Shown one piece after another: positions 1 to 8,626 of a stretch of DNA of 64,000 nt. The notes under the pieces were generated by a model. It worked only from the letters and a program-made list of their open reading frames with translations. It did not search any database and was not told the DNA's origin. The stretch is from NCBI RefSeq assembly GCF_003076755.1, contig NZ_QDKM01000003.1, positions 1 through 64,000 of the forward strand. The letters run 5' to 3'. A program made the position numbers and the translations under genes. Source of the DNA: Pararhodobacter oceanensis. GTDB taxonomy: Bacteria > Pseudomonadota > Alphaproteobacteria > Rhodobacterales > Rhodobacteraceae. Position 1 is the stretch's first letter. Every line of letters begins with the position of its first letter.

Positions 1-430
1 TCCGAAGACTAAGAGACTGATATGCAAACGTCCGATCCATCGTATGAACCAAACCGCCCACATATCCCTTCAAAATTTCAATTTTCAAAAAGCACCAGAC
101 ACAAAATCCGCAGCACCGCCTAAACTCTTAGGCCGCCCTGCCGTCCCTGCATCCAACCAGACCGTTTCCGACCCGCCCCTCGCTTCCGTCTCTGCGTCCC
201 GTCTCCGGCGCCGCGTCGTCTTCGTCTTGGTGAGGCAGTATCTAGGCCCCACGCCAAAAACTCGCAAGAGGGAAAAACCAGAAAAGCGTGATTTCTTCAT
301 CTTTCTTTGTCTTTCCCTTGTTTTGTTGGCTTTGCCGCGCGCGGTGCCCAAAGGGGTAAGTTGCGGCCAGATCAGAAAGTTTCGCGGACAGGTGCGGGTC
401 CGCAACTTCCTGACCATCTGGACAGGTTTA
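1..430. other. Gene-free leading region
   Basis: No convincing gene is visible here. Open frames on both strands are rich in Arg, Pro and Ser, lack a ribosome binding site and resemble no family I know. The stretch around 255-345 is unusually AT- and T-rich for this genome, which fits a promoter or spacer rather than coding DNA. The gene to the left lies outside the window. Confidence 0.5.
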
Positions 431-434
431 CCCC

Positions 435-553
435 GAATCGTTCGCGCGAGTCGGGCAGAATCACACCCGACTCGCGGCGACTCGGGTGCAGAATCGCGCC
501 GAGTCGGGGGATTCGGGGAATCGGGTGGGAATCATCACCCGCGATTGCGACTC
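435..553. repeat. Dense GANTC cluster with three inverted repeats
   Basis: Eleven GANTC sites (the CcrM adenine methyltransferase target in Alphaproteobacteria) start at 435, 448, 458, 469, 479, 491, 501, 510, 518, 529 and 549. Several are embedded in inverted repeats: GCGAGTCGGG (446-455) with CCCGACTCGC (466-475); CGACTCGG (478-485) with CCGAGTCG (499-506); CGGGTG (522-527) with CACCCG (536-541). The density is far above one site per several hundred bases expected by chance. The function is unknown; a methylation-sensitive regulatory region or structured RNA are both possible. Confidence 0.75.
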
Positions 554-562
554 GCGGCGCCG

Positions 563-595
563 AAATGAAAACGGGCACCCGCTGGGGGTGCCCGT
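563..595 (-). terminator. Rho-independent terminator of msrPQ
   Basis: A perfect 10-bp stem (571-580 with 586-595) around a 5-nt loop, read leftwards, is followed by TTTTCATTTC. It lies just past the msrQ stop codon and ends the leftward msrPQ transcript. Confidence 0.85.
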
Positions 596-601
596 CTCGC
601 C

Positions 602-1231
602 TCATGCCGTGGCGCTGCGTAACCGTGTCCAACGCAGGCGGACCAGCAGCAGGCCGACAATCACCGCTGCATAGATAAAGGGCTCGATCGGATAGCCTTT
701 GACCAGCCATATGTAATGTATCGCCCCCAAGAGCACCGCCGGATAGGTCAGCCGGTGCAATTTGCGCCATGTCGCCGCCCCCAGACGTTTGATCGAGATG
801 TTGTTCGAGGTCAGCGCCAAGGGGATCAGCAACAGGAAGGCGGCAAAGCCGATGGTGATATAGGGGCGTTTGACGATCTCTTCGCCGATCCGCGCGAGGC
901 TGCGCAGATCGAGCACCGCCCAGACCAGAAAATGCGCCAAGACATAGAAGAAGGCGGTCAGGCCCAGCGCGCGGCGGAATTTCACCAGATTGACGCCGGT
1001 CCATGTGCGCAGCGGTGTCACAAAGAGGCCAGCGACCAGAAGCTGCAAGGCGACCTCACCATAGCGGCGCTCGAGCGCGTTGATCGGCTCCGGCCCCAGC
1101 CCGCCGGTCAGGCCAAGATAGAACAGCCAGCCCGCCCATGCCGCGCCGATGATATAGATCGGCCAAGCGGGCACCCGGCGCAGCGTCGCGTTGATCGAGC
1201 GGGACAGTGATTGCTGTGAGACCGGCATCAA
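602..1231 (-). CDS. msrQ: MsrQ, heme-binding membrane subunit of protein-methionine-sulfoxide reductase
   Basis: MsrQ (YedZ) is a b-type heme inner-membrane protein that passes quinone-pool electrons to periplasmic MsrP, which repairs oxidised methionines in envelope proteins. The 209-residue product has the usual length and about six hydrophobic helices. The ferric-reductase-like core is recognisable, with His residues in the helices near [18 protein letters not shown] and LGAIHYIWL as heme ligand candidates. Its start overlaps the msrP stop by 4 bp (ATGA), so the two are translationally coupled, in the order typical of the family. A strong terminator follows. Confidence 0.93.
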   Translation of the reverse strand: MMPVSQQSLSRSINATLRRVPAWPIYIIGAAWAGWLFYLGLTGGLGPEPINALERRYGEVALQLLVAGLFVTPLRTWTGVNLVKFRRALGLTAFFYVLAHFLVWAVLDLRSLARIGEEIVKRPYITIGFAAFLLLIPLALTSNNISIKRLGAATWRKLHRLTYPAVLLGAIHYIWLVKGYPIEPFIYAAVIVGLLLVRLRWTRLRSATA

Positions 1232-2133
1232 TAGTCTTCCCGCAGGTCCATACCCGCATAGAGGCTGGCGACCTGATCCTCATAGCCGTTAAACATCAGC
1301 GTATCCTGCCGGCGCGCAAAGAGACCGCCGCCGATCTTGCGTTCAGAGGCCTGCGACCAGCGCGGGTGATCGACGGTCGGGTTCACATTGGAGTAAAACC
1401 CGTATTCGCGTGCGTTCAGCCGGTTCCATGTGGTTGGCGGCTGTTCGTCGGTCAGGGTGATGCGGACAATCGACTTGATCGATTTGAACCCGTATTTCCA
1501 CGGCACCACCAGACGGATCGGCGCGCCATTCTGTTTCGGCATCGGGTCGCCATAAATTCCGGTGGCCAACATGGTCAGCGGATGCTGCGCTTCATCCAGC
1601 CTCAGCCCCTCGACATAAGGGAAGGGAATGATGCGACCGCGCACCCCGGGCATCACATCAGGCTGCACGGTGGTTTCAAAGGCGACAAAGCGCGCCGAGG
1701 ATTGCACACCTGCCTTGGCCAAGACATCCGCCAGTTCGACACCGTTCCACGGCACCACCATTGACCAGGCCTCGACACAGCGGAAGCGGTAGATGCGTTC
1801 TTCTATATCCAGACCCTCAAGAAGTTGCTCGAGCGTATAGGTGCCGGGGCGGTCGACCATGCCGTCGATACTGATCGACCATGGGCTGGTGACCATCGCA
1901 TGGGCGTGGTCGGCGGGGTCGGTCTTGTTCCAGCCGAACTCATAAAAGTTGTTATAGCTGCTGATCTCTTCCAGCGTGTTCGGCTCGAGCGCCTGCGCCG
2001 AGGCACGGCTGGCCGGCATCGCGCCGGTCACCGCGGCGGCGCCCAGACCGGCCATCATTGCACGGCGGTTGAGCCACAGCCCCTTCGGCGTCACCTCATT
2101 AGGTGTCAGATCATTTTTCCAGCGGTGTGCCAT
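1228..2133 (-). CDS. msrP: MsrP, periplasmic molybdopterin protein-methionine-sulfoxide reductase
   Basis: MsrP (YedY) is the catalytic molybdenum subunit that reduces methionine sulfoxide in periplasmic proteins. The 301-residue protein begins with a Tat signal ([10 protein letters not shown], twin Arg at 23-24, hydrophobic stretch, then ASA-Q cleavage-like site). The molybdenum-ligating Cys is C119 in the RFRCVEAW motif of the sulfite-oxidase fold. Conserved blocks such as [13 protein letters not shown] near the C-terminus are typical of YedY. It is the first gene of the msrPQ operon and is followed directly by msrQ with a 4-bp overlap. Confidence 0.94.
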   Translation of the reverse strand: MAHRWKNDLTPNEVTPKGLWLNRRAMMAGLGAAAVTGAMPASRASAQALEPNTLEEISSYNNFYEFGWNKTDPADHAHAMVTSPWSISIDGMVDRPGTYTLEQLLEGLDIEERIYRFRCVEAWSMVVPWNGVELADVLAKAGVQSSARFVAFETTVQPDVMPGVRGRIIPFPYVEGLRLDEAQHPLTMLATGIYGDPMPKQNGAPIRLVVPWKYGFKSIKSIVRITLTDEQPPTTWNRLNAREYGFYSNVNPTVDHPRWSQASERKIGGGLFARRQDTLMFNGYEDQVASLYAGMDLREDY

Positions 2134-2432
2134 GCAAGTCTCCTTCCGGCGTGGATGCGCGGTCTCTCGGGAAAGCCCCCGTTACATTTATGCGCTTGCA
2201 GGTCTTTACGTAGCCTAAACCACATTAGTTTCGCGCACATAGGTGTGAGCACGGGATTTCAGCGTAAACTAACCGTGATTGACCGGCGCCCAAACGCCCC
2301 CCTGCCCCGCAGACCTTATGCCCTGATGCCAGCATAAGGTTTTCTATGGGGTGGGCAAAATCTTGACCTCTTGCTTTGCCCGCCGCCGACGCCAGACTGC
2401 GGGCACAGCAACCGACATTGGGGAGGTATATA

Positions 2433-3221
2433 ATGCGCGACATGCTTGATCTGACCGCCTATCCGCTGGATCGCCCGGATAGCCCCGAATGGCAGGCGCT
2501 GGTCACCCGTTGCCAAGCGGATCTGGCGCGCGACGGGATGTTCAATCTGCCGGGCTTTATGAATTCCGACGTCGCGCAGGCGGCGGCGCAGATGCTGGGG
2601 GCGAAGTTCGAGAGCGAAAGTTTTCGCCATGAGCGCGAGCACAATATCTATTTCCTCAAGTCGATCCCCGAACTGCCCGAGGATCATCCCGCGCTGACCC
2701 GTTTCCAGACCTCTAACAACACGCTCTGCGAGGACCAGTTGCAAGAGACGCCGATGGTGCGGCTCTATCACTGGGCGCCCTTCGCGCAGTTTCTCGCCGC
2801 AACCATGGAAATGCCCGCGCTCTTCCCGATGGATGACCCGCTGTCGGGGGTGAACACGATGTCCTACCGCGAGGGGCAGGCGTTGAACTGGCATTTCGAC
2901 CGCTCCGAGTTCACCACCACGCTTTTACTGCAAGCGCCCGAGCAAGGCGGCGAATTCATCTATCGCACCGATCTGCGCAGCGAGACGGATCCCAATTACG
3001 AAGGTGTCGCGCGGCTGTTGCGTGGCGAGGACCCCGAGGTGCGCAGTCTCGATGTCACGCCCGGCACGTTGAATGTGTTTCGCGGCAAGAACACACCGCA
3101 CCGTGTTGGCAATGTGCGCGGTGATCGCGCGCGGGTGATCTCGGTGTTCTCCTTCTATGACCGCCCCGGCGTCGCGTTTACCGAGCAAGAGCGTCTGGGT
3201 TTCTACGGGCGCGCAGGATGA
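2433..3221 (+). CDS. Fe(II)/2-oxoglutarate-dependent oxygenase, small-molecule hydroxylase type
   Basis: A 262-residue member of the 2OG-Fe(II) dioxygenase superfamily. The metal triad is visible as H154-x-D156 (NWHFDRSEF) and distal H223 (NTPHRVGN), with an Arg a few residues later (GDRARVISVF) as the likely 2-oxoglutarate anchor. Overall texture recalls the HalD/BesD-like group, but an Asp in HxD argues for hydroxylation, since halogenases of that group have Gly there. I chose the ATG at 2433 because GGGGAGGT lies just upstream; an in-frame upstream start lacks one. The gene overlaps the next by 4 bp (ATGA), so both products probably act on one substrate or pathway. The substrate is unknown. 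Confidence 0.8.
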   Translation: MRDMLDLTAYPLDRPDSPEWQALVTRCQADLARDGMFNLPGFMNSDVAQAAAQMLGAKFESESFRHEREHNIYFLKSIPELPEDHPALTRFQTSNNTLCEDQLQETPMVRLYHWAPFAQFLAATMEMPALFPMDDPLSGVNTMSYREGQALNWHFDRSEFTTTLLLQAPEQGGEFIYRTDLRSETDPNYEGVARLLRGEDPEVRSLDVTPGTLNVFRGKNTPHRVGNVRGDRARVISVFSFYDRPGVAFTEQERLGFYGRAG

Positions 3222-4468
3222 AGGGCGCTTTCAAAGACGACCGCAAGGCCACCTATCTCAATGCCGAGGGCGCGGACCGGCCATTGATCTCGCCGATTGC
3301 CGATGAGGTGTTGACCCGCGCGCGGCTCTACCGGCTCGGGCGGCTGCGGCAGCAACTGATGGCGCGCGATATCGGGGCGCTTTTGCTCTATGATCCGGTG
3401 AACATCCGCTATGCGTTTGATTGCTCGAATATGCAGGTTTGGACCTCGCATAATCCGATGCGCTATGCGCTGATTTTCGCCACGGGTCCGGCGATCATGT
3501 TCGAGTTCAAAAGCTGCGAGCATCTGAATGACGGCTTGCCCGGCATAGATGAGGTGCGCACCGCGATCCCCTATATGTTCATGGCGCGCGGCGACAAGGC
3601 GCAGTTGTTTATCGAGGATTGGGCCGCCGAGATCGCGGATCTGGTGCAGGAACATGGCGGCGGCAACCGGCGGATCGCGGCGGACAAGCTGGACAAACCC
3701 GCCATTGAGGGGCTGGAGTCGCGCGGGCTGCGGGTCGAGGACGGCACCGAGATCGCCGAACTGGCGCGGTCGATCAAATCCGCCGATGAGCTGGAGCTGA
3801 TGCGCTGGACGATCCGCGTTTGCGAGGCGGGGATGGCGCGGATCTATGAACACTCTCACCCCGGCGCGACCGAGCGCGAGTTATGGGCGCATCTGCACTT
3901 CGAGAACGCGCGTTCGGGTGGCGATTGGCTGGAGACGAAACTGCTGACCGCAGGGCCGAACACCAACCCGTGGTATAAGGAATGCGGTGATCGCGTGGTG
4001 CAGATGGGCGAGATGATCAGTTTCGACACCGATATGATCGGCCCCTACGGCTATTGCGCCGATCTCTCGCGCAGTTGGACCTGCGGCTATACGCCGATGA
4101 CTGACCTGCAAAAGCGGCTCTATGCCACCGCGCTCGAGCAGATCAATCATAATATAGAGTTGCTGCAACCCGGAATGGAGTTCGCCGAGTTCAACGCCAA
4201 AAGCTGGCAGATACCGGCACAGCATGTGAATTACCGCTATTCCCTCGCGGCGCATGGCGTGGGCATGGCCGATGAATGGCCAGTGATCCCGCTGCATGTC
4301 GATTTCGACCACCGCGCGATGGGCGGCAGGTTTGAGCCGGGTATGGTGATCTGTATTGAATCGCTGATCGGTGAGGCGGGCTCGGAGTCGATCAAGCTGG
4401 AAACGCAGGTGCTGGTCACCGAGACGGGGCATGAACGGCTCGACAGTTTCCCGTGGGAGGATGTGTGA
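3218..4468 (+). CDS. M24-family enzyme closely resembling DMSP lyase DddP
   Basis: A 416-residue pita-bread (M24) metalloenzyme. The C-terminal domain keeps the six metal ligands known for DddP: D270, D272 (FDTDMIGPYG), D282 (ADLSRSW), H346 (AAHGVGM), E381 (CIESL) and E395 (KLETQV). The residues equivalent to DddP's Tyr and catalytic Asp near the active His are also present as Y341 and D352 (GVGMADEW). The N-terminal block NIRYAFDCSNMQVW mirrors DddP. DddP cleaves dimethylsulfoniopropionate to dimethyl sulfide and acrylate. However, related M24 proteins (creatinase or Xaa-Pro types) are numerous, and coupling to a 2OG oxygenase is not a known ddd context, so the substrate is open. Confidence 0.7.
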   Translation: MKGAFKDDRKATYLNAEGADRPLISPIADEVLTRARLYRLGRLRQQLMARDIGALLLYDPVNIRYAFDCSNMQVWTSHNPMRYALIFATGPAIMFEFKSCEHLNDGLPGIDEVRTAIPYMFMARGDKAQLFIEDWAAEIADLVQEHGGGNRRIAADKLDKPAIEGLESRGLRVEDGTEIAELARSIKSADELELMRWTIRVCEAGMARIYEHSHPGATERELWAHLHFENARSGGDWLETKLLTAGPNTNPWYKECGDRVVQMGEMISFDTDMIGPYGYCADLSRSWTCGYTPMTDLQKRLYATALEQINHNIELLQPGMEFAEFNAKSWQIPAQHVNYRYSLAAHGVGMADEWPVIPLHVDFDHRAMGGRFEPGMVICIESLIGEAGSESIKLETQVLVTETGHERLDSFPWEDV

Positions 4469-4477
4469 GCCGCGCCG

Positions 4478-5413
4478 CTAGACTCCGATCAACAGCCTGA
4501 GCACGAGGCTGACACTGAGTGCCGAGACCACGGTGCAGACCAAAAGCGCGGTGGAGCTGACATTGCTCAACCCGTAAGGCGCGGCAAGGATCGGGTAGAC
4601 CGTCATCATCGGCACGGCGGCAAACAGGATGCCCATCGGGATCAATGCCGGCGGCACGCCGGGCACCAGAAACAGCATCGCCGCGACCACCAGCGGATGC
4701 AGCACCAGCTTGCCCAGCATCACCGCTCCGGCGCGGCGCCAATGACCGCTAAGCGGCATCGTTGCCACGAGCCCGCCGATCAACAACAGCGCAAGCGGCG
4801 CGGTGATGCTGCCGATCAAACGGATCGACTCTTGTAATGGCACAAATAACGGCACACCCAATAGCCGCACCAGCAGCCCCGCCATAACTGCAATGGTCAG
4901 CGGGTTTTGAAAGATCATCCGCAAGATCTTACCAATCTGCGCGCGCAAATCCTCCCGCGCGCCCTCGGCCGCACTGGCCGCGATCAGCGCAAACGGCAGG
5001 GTCAGGGTGTTCTCGATGATCATCGTCATCGCAAAGACAATCGCCGCATCGGGGCCGAAAAACAGGCTGGCAATCGGAAACCCCAGATAGGCGCTGTTCG
5101 AATTCGACATGCCCATCGCCAGGATCCAAGAATCCTGCACCGGTTGCCGCATCATCAGGCGCAGCGCCGCATAGCCCAGAAACATCACCAGCATCGAGCC
5201 ACCGGCATAGGCGGCGATGAAGGCGATATTCAGATCCCCCTCCGAGCGCGGCAGGACCACGGCGGCAAAAACCAAAGCGGGCAGGCAAAGCCTGAACACA
5301 AACTGGCTTAAGGCGCCGATATGCTCGGCCTCGACGTATTTGACCCGCACCGCGGCAAAACCGGTCAGAACCAGCAGATAGATCGGCAGGGTGGTCAGCA
5401 GAATGTCGATCAT
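4478..5413 (-). CDS. AEC-family (auxin efflux carrier type) transporter
   Basis: A 311-residue inner-membrane protein with about ten hydrophobic segments arranged as two halves, the layout of the AEC/PIN-like family. Bacterial members often carry malate, malonate or other carboxylates, but the sequence does not reveal the substrate. The segment with ILAMGMSNSNSAYLGFPIAS contains the Asn/Gly/Pro-rich crossover typical of the family. The gene converges on the DddP-like gene and is divergent from the TauE-type gene at 5611, so it may be a single-gene unit. Start at 5413 is the natural one (MIDILLTTLPIYLLVLTG opens straight into the first helix). Confidence 0.85.
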   Translation of the reverse strand: MIDILLTTLPIYLLVLTGFAAVRVKYVEAEHIGALSQFVFRLCLPALVFAAVVLPRSEGDLNIAFIAAYAGGSMLVMFLGYAALRLMMRQPVQDSWILAMGMSNSNSAYLGFPIASLFFGPDAAIVFAMTMIIENTLTLPFALIAASAAEGAREDLRAQIGKILRMIFQNPLTIAVMAGLLVRLLGVPLFVPLQESIRLIGSITAPLALLLIGGLVATMPLSGHWRRAGAVMLGKLVLHPLVVAAMLFLVPGVPPALIPMGILFAAVPMMTVYPILAAPYGLSNVSSTALLVCTVVSALSVSLVLRLLIGV

Positions 5414-5610
5414 GCGCGCTTCCTTCGGCGGATTGCGGAGATGGCCGCGGGAATGGCGGGACGACTAACGATGCGGGGCCGCAAGTATCGCGGGATGGAT
5501 AAACCGGAGCAAGAGCGCCCCGATTGAAAGCCGCTCTCCTTGCGCCTAAACAGCCCCTGCAATCGCGGCGCATCCATGCCTATCCCACCCCTAGACTGAT
5601 TGGAGGCCTC

Positions 5611-6366
5611 GTGGAACTTCTGGCCGATTTCCTGCCCCAAGAATTGAGCCTGCCGGTGATGCTGGCTTTGCTGCTCGCCAGTTTCGCGGGGTCGTTCATT
5701 ACCATTGCTTTCGGCATCGGTGGCGGCGTGATGCTGCTGGCGGTGATGGCCAGCCTGATGCCACCGATGGTGTTGATACCGGTGCACGGCGTGGTGCAAC
5801 TGGGCTCGAACGCGGGGCGGGCGGCGCTGATGATCCGGCATCTGCATCTGCCCGCGCTCCTGTGGTTCGGGATCGGTGCTTTGGTCGGGGTCGCACTCGG
5901 CTCGGCATTGGCGGTCAATATACCCGGCGCTTTGGTGCAGATCGGCATCGGGGCGTTTGTGATCTGGTCGGTGGTCTCGCATCCGCCGGCATGGATGAAG
6001 CGTTGGCCGGTGGTGACCGGCGGGCTGACCACATTCCTGACGATGTTCTTTGGCTCGACCGGACCACTGGTCGCCACCTATACGCGGTCGCTGGGATTGG
6101 CGCGGCACGGCTATGTCGCCACCCAAGCCAGCCTGATGGTCTTGCAACATGCGCTCAAATCGCTGGCCTTCGGGGTCTTGGGCTTTGCCTTTGCCGATTG
6201 GGCGCTGTTCTGCGCGGCGATGATCCTTGCCGGTTTCCTCGGCACGCTGGGCGGGCGGCTGGTGCTCAACCGGATGAGCGATGCGCGATTTCAATGGGCG
6301 CTCAACGCGCTGCTGGTGCTGATCGCGGCGCGGCTGATCTGGTCGGGGGCGCGGGCGCTGTTGTGA
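5611..6366 (+). CDS. TauE/SafE-family membrane exporter
   Basis: A TauE/SafE-family permease of about 251 residues with seven or eight predicted helices. The family includes exporters of sulfite, sulfoacetate and other organosulfur anions, and many members of unknown substrate. The two repeated halves each carry a Gly-rich motif (FGIGGGVMLL; FFGSTGPLVATY). I prefer the GTG start at 5611 because TGGAGG sits five bases upstream; a longer in-frame ATG at 5524 would add a non-hydrophobic leader. It converges on pobA with only about 20 bp between the stop codons. Confidence 0.82.
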   Translation: MELLADFLPQELSLPVMLALLLASFAGSFITIAFGIGGGVMLLAVMASLMPPMVLIPVHGVVQLGSNAGRAALMIRHLHLPALLWFGIGALVGVALGSALAVNIPGALVQIGIGAFVIWSVVSHPPAWMKRWPVVTGGLTTFLTMFFGSTGPLVATYTRSLGLARHGYVATQASLMVLQHALKSLAFGVLGFAFADWALFCAAMILAGFLGTLGGRLVLNRMSDARFQWALNALLVLIAARLIWSGARALL

Positions 6367-6386
6367 GCCCTGCCCTCTGCCTGCGC

Positions 6387-7559
6387 TCAGAACGGCAGTC
6401 CGACATAATTCTCGGCCAGTGAGGCCTGCGCCGCGTCAGAGCTGAACAGATACTCCATCTCGGTGGATTGCAGATGCCGGTCATACTCCGAGGTGTCGGG
6501 GAAACTGTGCAGCAGCGAGGTCATCCACCAACTGAACCGCTGCGCCTTCCAGACCCGCGCCAGCGCTTTGGCGGAATACTCCTCAAGCCCCGTATCATCG
6601 CCGTTCAGATAATGGTTGATCAGCCCGTGATAGAGATAGTGGATATCCGAACCCGCCGAGTTCAGCCCGCGCGCGCCGGTCGGCGGCACGATATGCGCGG
6701 CGTCACCCGCCAGAAACAGATTGCCGTAGCGCATCGGTTCGGCAACGAAAGACCGCAAGGGTGCGATGGATTTCTCGATTGAGGGGCCGGCCTCGAGCCG
6801 CGCTGCCACCTCCTGTGGCAGGCGCGCCTTGAGTTCCGCCCAGAACGCTGCGTCCGACCAATCCTCGGCCTTATCGCTCAGCGGCACCTGTATATAGTAG
6901 CGGCTGAGCACCTGACTGCGCATCGAACACAGCGCAAAACCGCGGTCATTGCGGGCATAGATCAGCTCAGGATTCACCGGTTTGGTGCGGCTGAGCACAC
7001 CGAGCCAGCCGAAGGGATAGACCTTTTCAAACTCGCGCAGCACCTCGCGGGGGATCGCCTTGCGGCTGGGGCCGTGAAACCCGTCGGCGCCGATAACGAA
7101 ATCACAATCAATGCGCTGCGCCCCGCTGCGATCGCGGTAAGTGACATAGGGTGGTGTCGTGGCCTTGAGGTTATGCAGCGTCACATCCTCGACATTGTGG
7201 ATCACCTTGCCCTGCATCCGGTCGCGCGCCTCATAAAGATCGCGGGTCACTTCGGTCTGGCCGTAAACCATCACCGAGGCGCCAGTGTATTTATGCAGGT
7301 CAACGCGGTGCTGAATGCCGTTATCGACAATCTCGAACCCGTCGTGCAACTCGCCCTCGGCATCCATGCGGTCGCCGCATTCAGCCTCGCGCATCAACTC
7401 GGTAAACCCGTGTTCCAACACGCCCGCGCGAATCCGTCCCAGCACATATTCGCGGCTGTGTTTTTCCAGAAGGATCGTATCGATCCCCTTGAGGTGCAAA
7501 AGCTGCGACAAAAGCAATCCCGAGGGGCCACCGCCGATGATACAGACTTGAGTTTTCAT
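6387..7559 (-). CDS. pobA: 4-hydroxybenzoate 3-monooxygenase
   Basis: PobA is an FAD and NAD(P)H dependent cytosolic hydroxylase that converts 4-hydroxybenzoate to protocatechuate. The 390-residue product has the normal length. It shows the N-terminal dinucleotide fold IIGGGPSGLLLSQLL, the DG motif FVIGADGFHGPSR and the FAD ribityl motif LAGDAAHIVPPTGARGLN. The ATG at 7559 was chosen because it places the FAD fold at the very N-terminus; the open frame extends further upstream into ligI without family resemblance. It follows ligI on the same strand after 41 bp and supplies protocatechuate to the LigAB ring-cleavage enzyme encoded to the right. Confidence 0.95.
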   Translation of the reverse strand: MKTQVCIIGGGPSGLLLSQLLHLKGIDTILLEKHSREYVLGRIRAGVLEHGFTELMREAECGDRMDAEGELHDGFEIVDNGIQHRVDLHKYTGASVMVYGQTEVTRDLYEARDRMQGKVIHNVEDVTLHNLKATTPPYVTYRDRSGAQRIDCDFVIGADGFHGPSRKAIPREVLREFEKVYPFGWLGVLSRTKPVNPELIYARNDRGFALCSMRSQVLSRYYIQVPLSDKAEDWSDAAFWAELKARLPQEVAARLEAGPSIEKSIAPLRSFVAEPMRYGNLFLAGDAAHIVPPTGARGLNSAGSDIHYLYHGLINHYLNGDDTGLEEYSAKALARVWKAQRFSWWMTSLLHSFPDTSEYDRHLQSTEMEYLFSSDAAQASLAENYVGLPF

Positions 7560-7600
7560 AGCGCCCTCCGGTTGCTGTTGAATGGCAAAAGCGCCATCGC

Positions 7601-8500
7601 TCAGGTGCTTTCCGGCCAGTAAAGCCGCATCGGATTGTCGACCAGAAGCTTGCGCTGTTGCTCGGCGGTGGGCGCGATCTGGGGGATGAAATCGACCAAT
7701 TCGCCATCGTCGGGCATATGGGATTTCATATTCGGATGCGGCCAATCGGTGCCCCAAAGCACACGGTCGGGAAATCGCTCGACGATGCTGCGGGCGAAGG
7801 GGATCACATCCGCATAGGGCGGGCCAGTGAGCGACAGCCGCTCGGGGCAAGTCACTTTGGTCCAGATGTTCGGGTTATCCGCCATCAGCGTGATAAACCG
7901 CTGGAAATCTGGGTGATCCACGCCTTTGCAAATATCTGGACGGCCCATGTGATCAACCACGATGATGCCGGGCAGAGTGGTCAGAAATGGCACCAGACGC
8001 TCCAGATCGGCGGCCTCGAAATAGACCACCGTCGACCAGCCGAAGGGCTGGATTTTCTGCGCGATGCTCTGGAAGACCTCGGGCGACGTTGCCTCGACCA
8101 GTCGTTTGACGAAGTTGAAGCGCACGCCGCGAATGCCGGCCGCGTGCATCTCGGCCAGTTCGGCCTCAGTCACCTCGGCGCCAACGCTGGCAATGCCGCG
8201 CGCCAGATCGCCCGCGGTGCGGCAGGCGTCCATCACAGCGCGGTTGTCTTTGCCGTGGCAGGTTGCCTGCACGATCACATTGCGCGCAAACCCCAGATGG
8301 TCGCGCAGCGCGAACAGCTTATCTTTGCCCTGATCCTTGGGCGTGTATTTACGCTCGGGCGCATAGGGGAAATCGGCGCTGGGGCCAAAGACATGGCAAT
8401 GCGCATCCACGGCACCGGCGGGCAGTTTAAACTCCGGCGCCTTCGGGTTCGGATGCACGACCAGCCAATCCGGGTCCATGCGCTGCGGTTGCTCTGACAT
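7601..8500 (-). CDS. ligI: 2-pyrone-4,6-dicarboxylate lactonase
   Basis: LigI, an amidohydrolase-superfamily enzyme, opens 2-pyrone-4,6-dicarboxylate, the product of LigC in the protocatechuate 4,5-cleavage pathway. The 299-residue protein shows the family markers DAHCHVFGP near residue 31-39 (HxH), VVDHMGRPD in the middle and GTDWPHPN near the C-terminus, where the catalytic Asp lies. It heads a leftward ligI-pobA unit that is divergent from the LysR gene, so one intergenic region at 8501-8626 can control both directions. 4-sulfomuconolactone hydrolase is a related alternative, but the ligABC neighbours make LigI the better call. Confidence 0.9.
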   Translation of the reverse strand: MSEQPQRMDPDWLVVHPNPKAPEFKLPAGAVDAHCHVFGPSADFPYAPERKYTPKDQGKDKLFALRDHLGFARNVIVQATCHGKDNRAVMDACRTAGDLARGIASVGAEVTEAELAEMHAAGIRGVRFNFVKRLVEATSPEVFQSIAQKIQPFGWSTVVYFEAADLERLVPFLTTLPGIIVVDHMGRPDICKGVDHPDFQRFITLMADNPNIWTKVTCPERLSLTGPPYADVIPFARSIVERFPDRVLWGTDWPHPNMKSHMPDDGELVDFIPQIAPTAEQQRKLLVDNPMRLYWPEST

Positions 8501-8593
8501 CCAATCCCCCTGTGCCGCGCCCCGATAGGGATGCGCCCCTCGTCAGTCTGCATCATGCGCGACGGGGCGGGAATTGCCTATTTCGATCTAGGG

Positions 8594-8606
8594 ACTTAGA
8601 ATAAGT
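8594..8606. promoter_or_regulatory. Palindrome ACTTAGAATAAGT, candidate LysR operator
   Basis: A perfect 5-3-5 palindrome lies in the divergent ligI / LysR intergenic space, and a second half-site-like ACTATAAG follows at 8611-8618. Position and AT-rich character fit the binding site of the adjacent LysR protein, controlling itself and ligI-pobA. This is inference from sequence only. Confidence 0.4.
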
Positions 8607-8626
8607 TTTTACTATAAGGGTGCGCG

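Noticed and set aside
44-568. Open frames on both strands of the first 600 bp (174 and 110 residues)
   Set aside because: They lack ribosome binding sites, are Arg/Ser/Pro-rich and overlap the hairpin/GANTC block. I recognise no family in them.
2433-3221. The 2OG enzyme as a HalD/BesD-type halogenase
   Set aside because: The iron triad has Asp (HFD) where halogenases need Gly, so a hydroxylase is expected.
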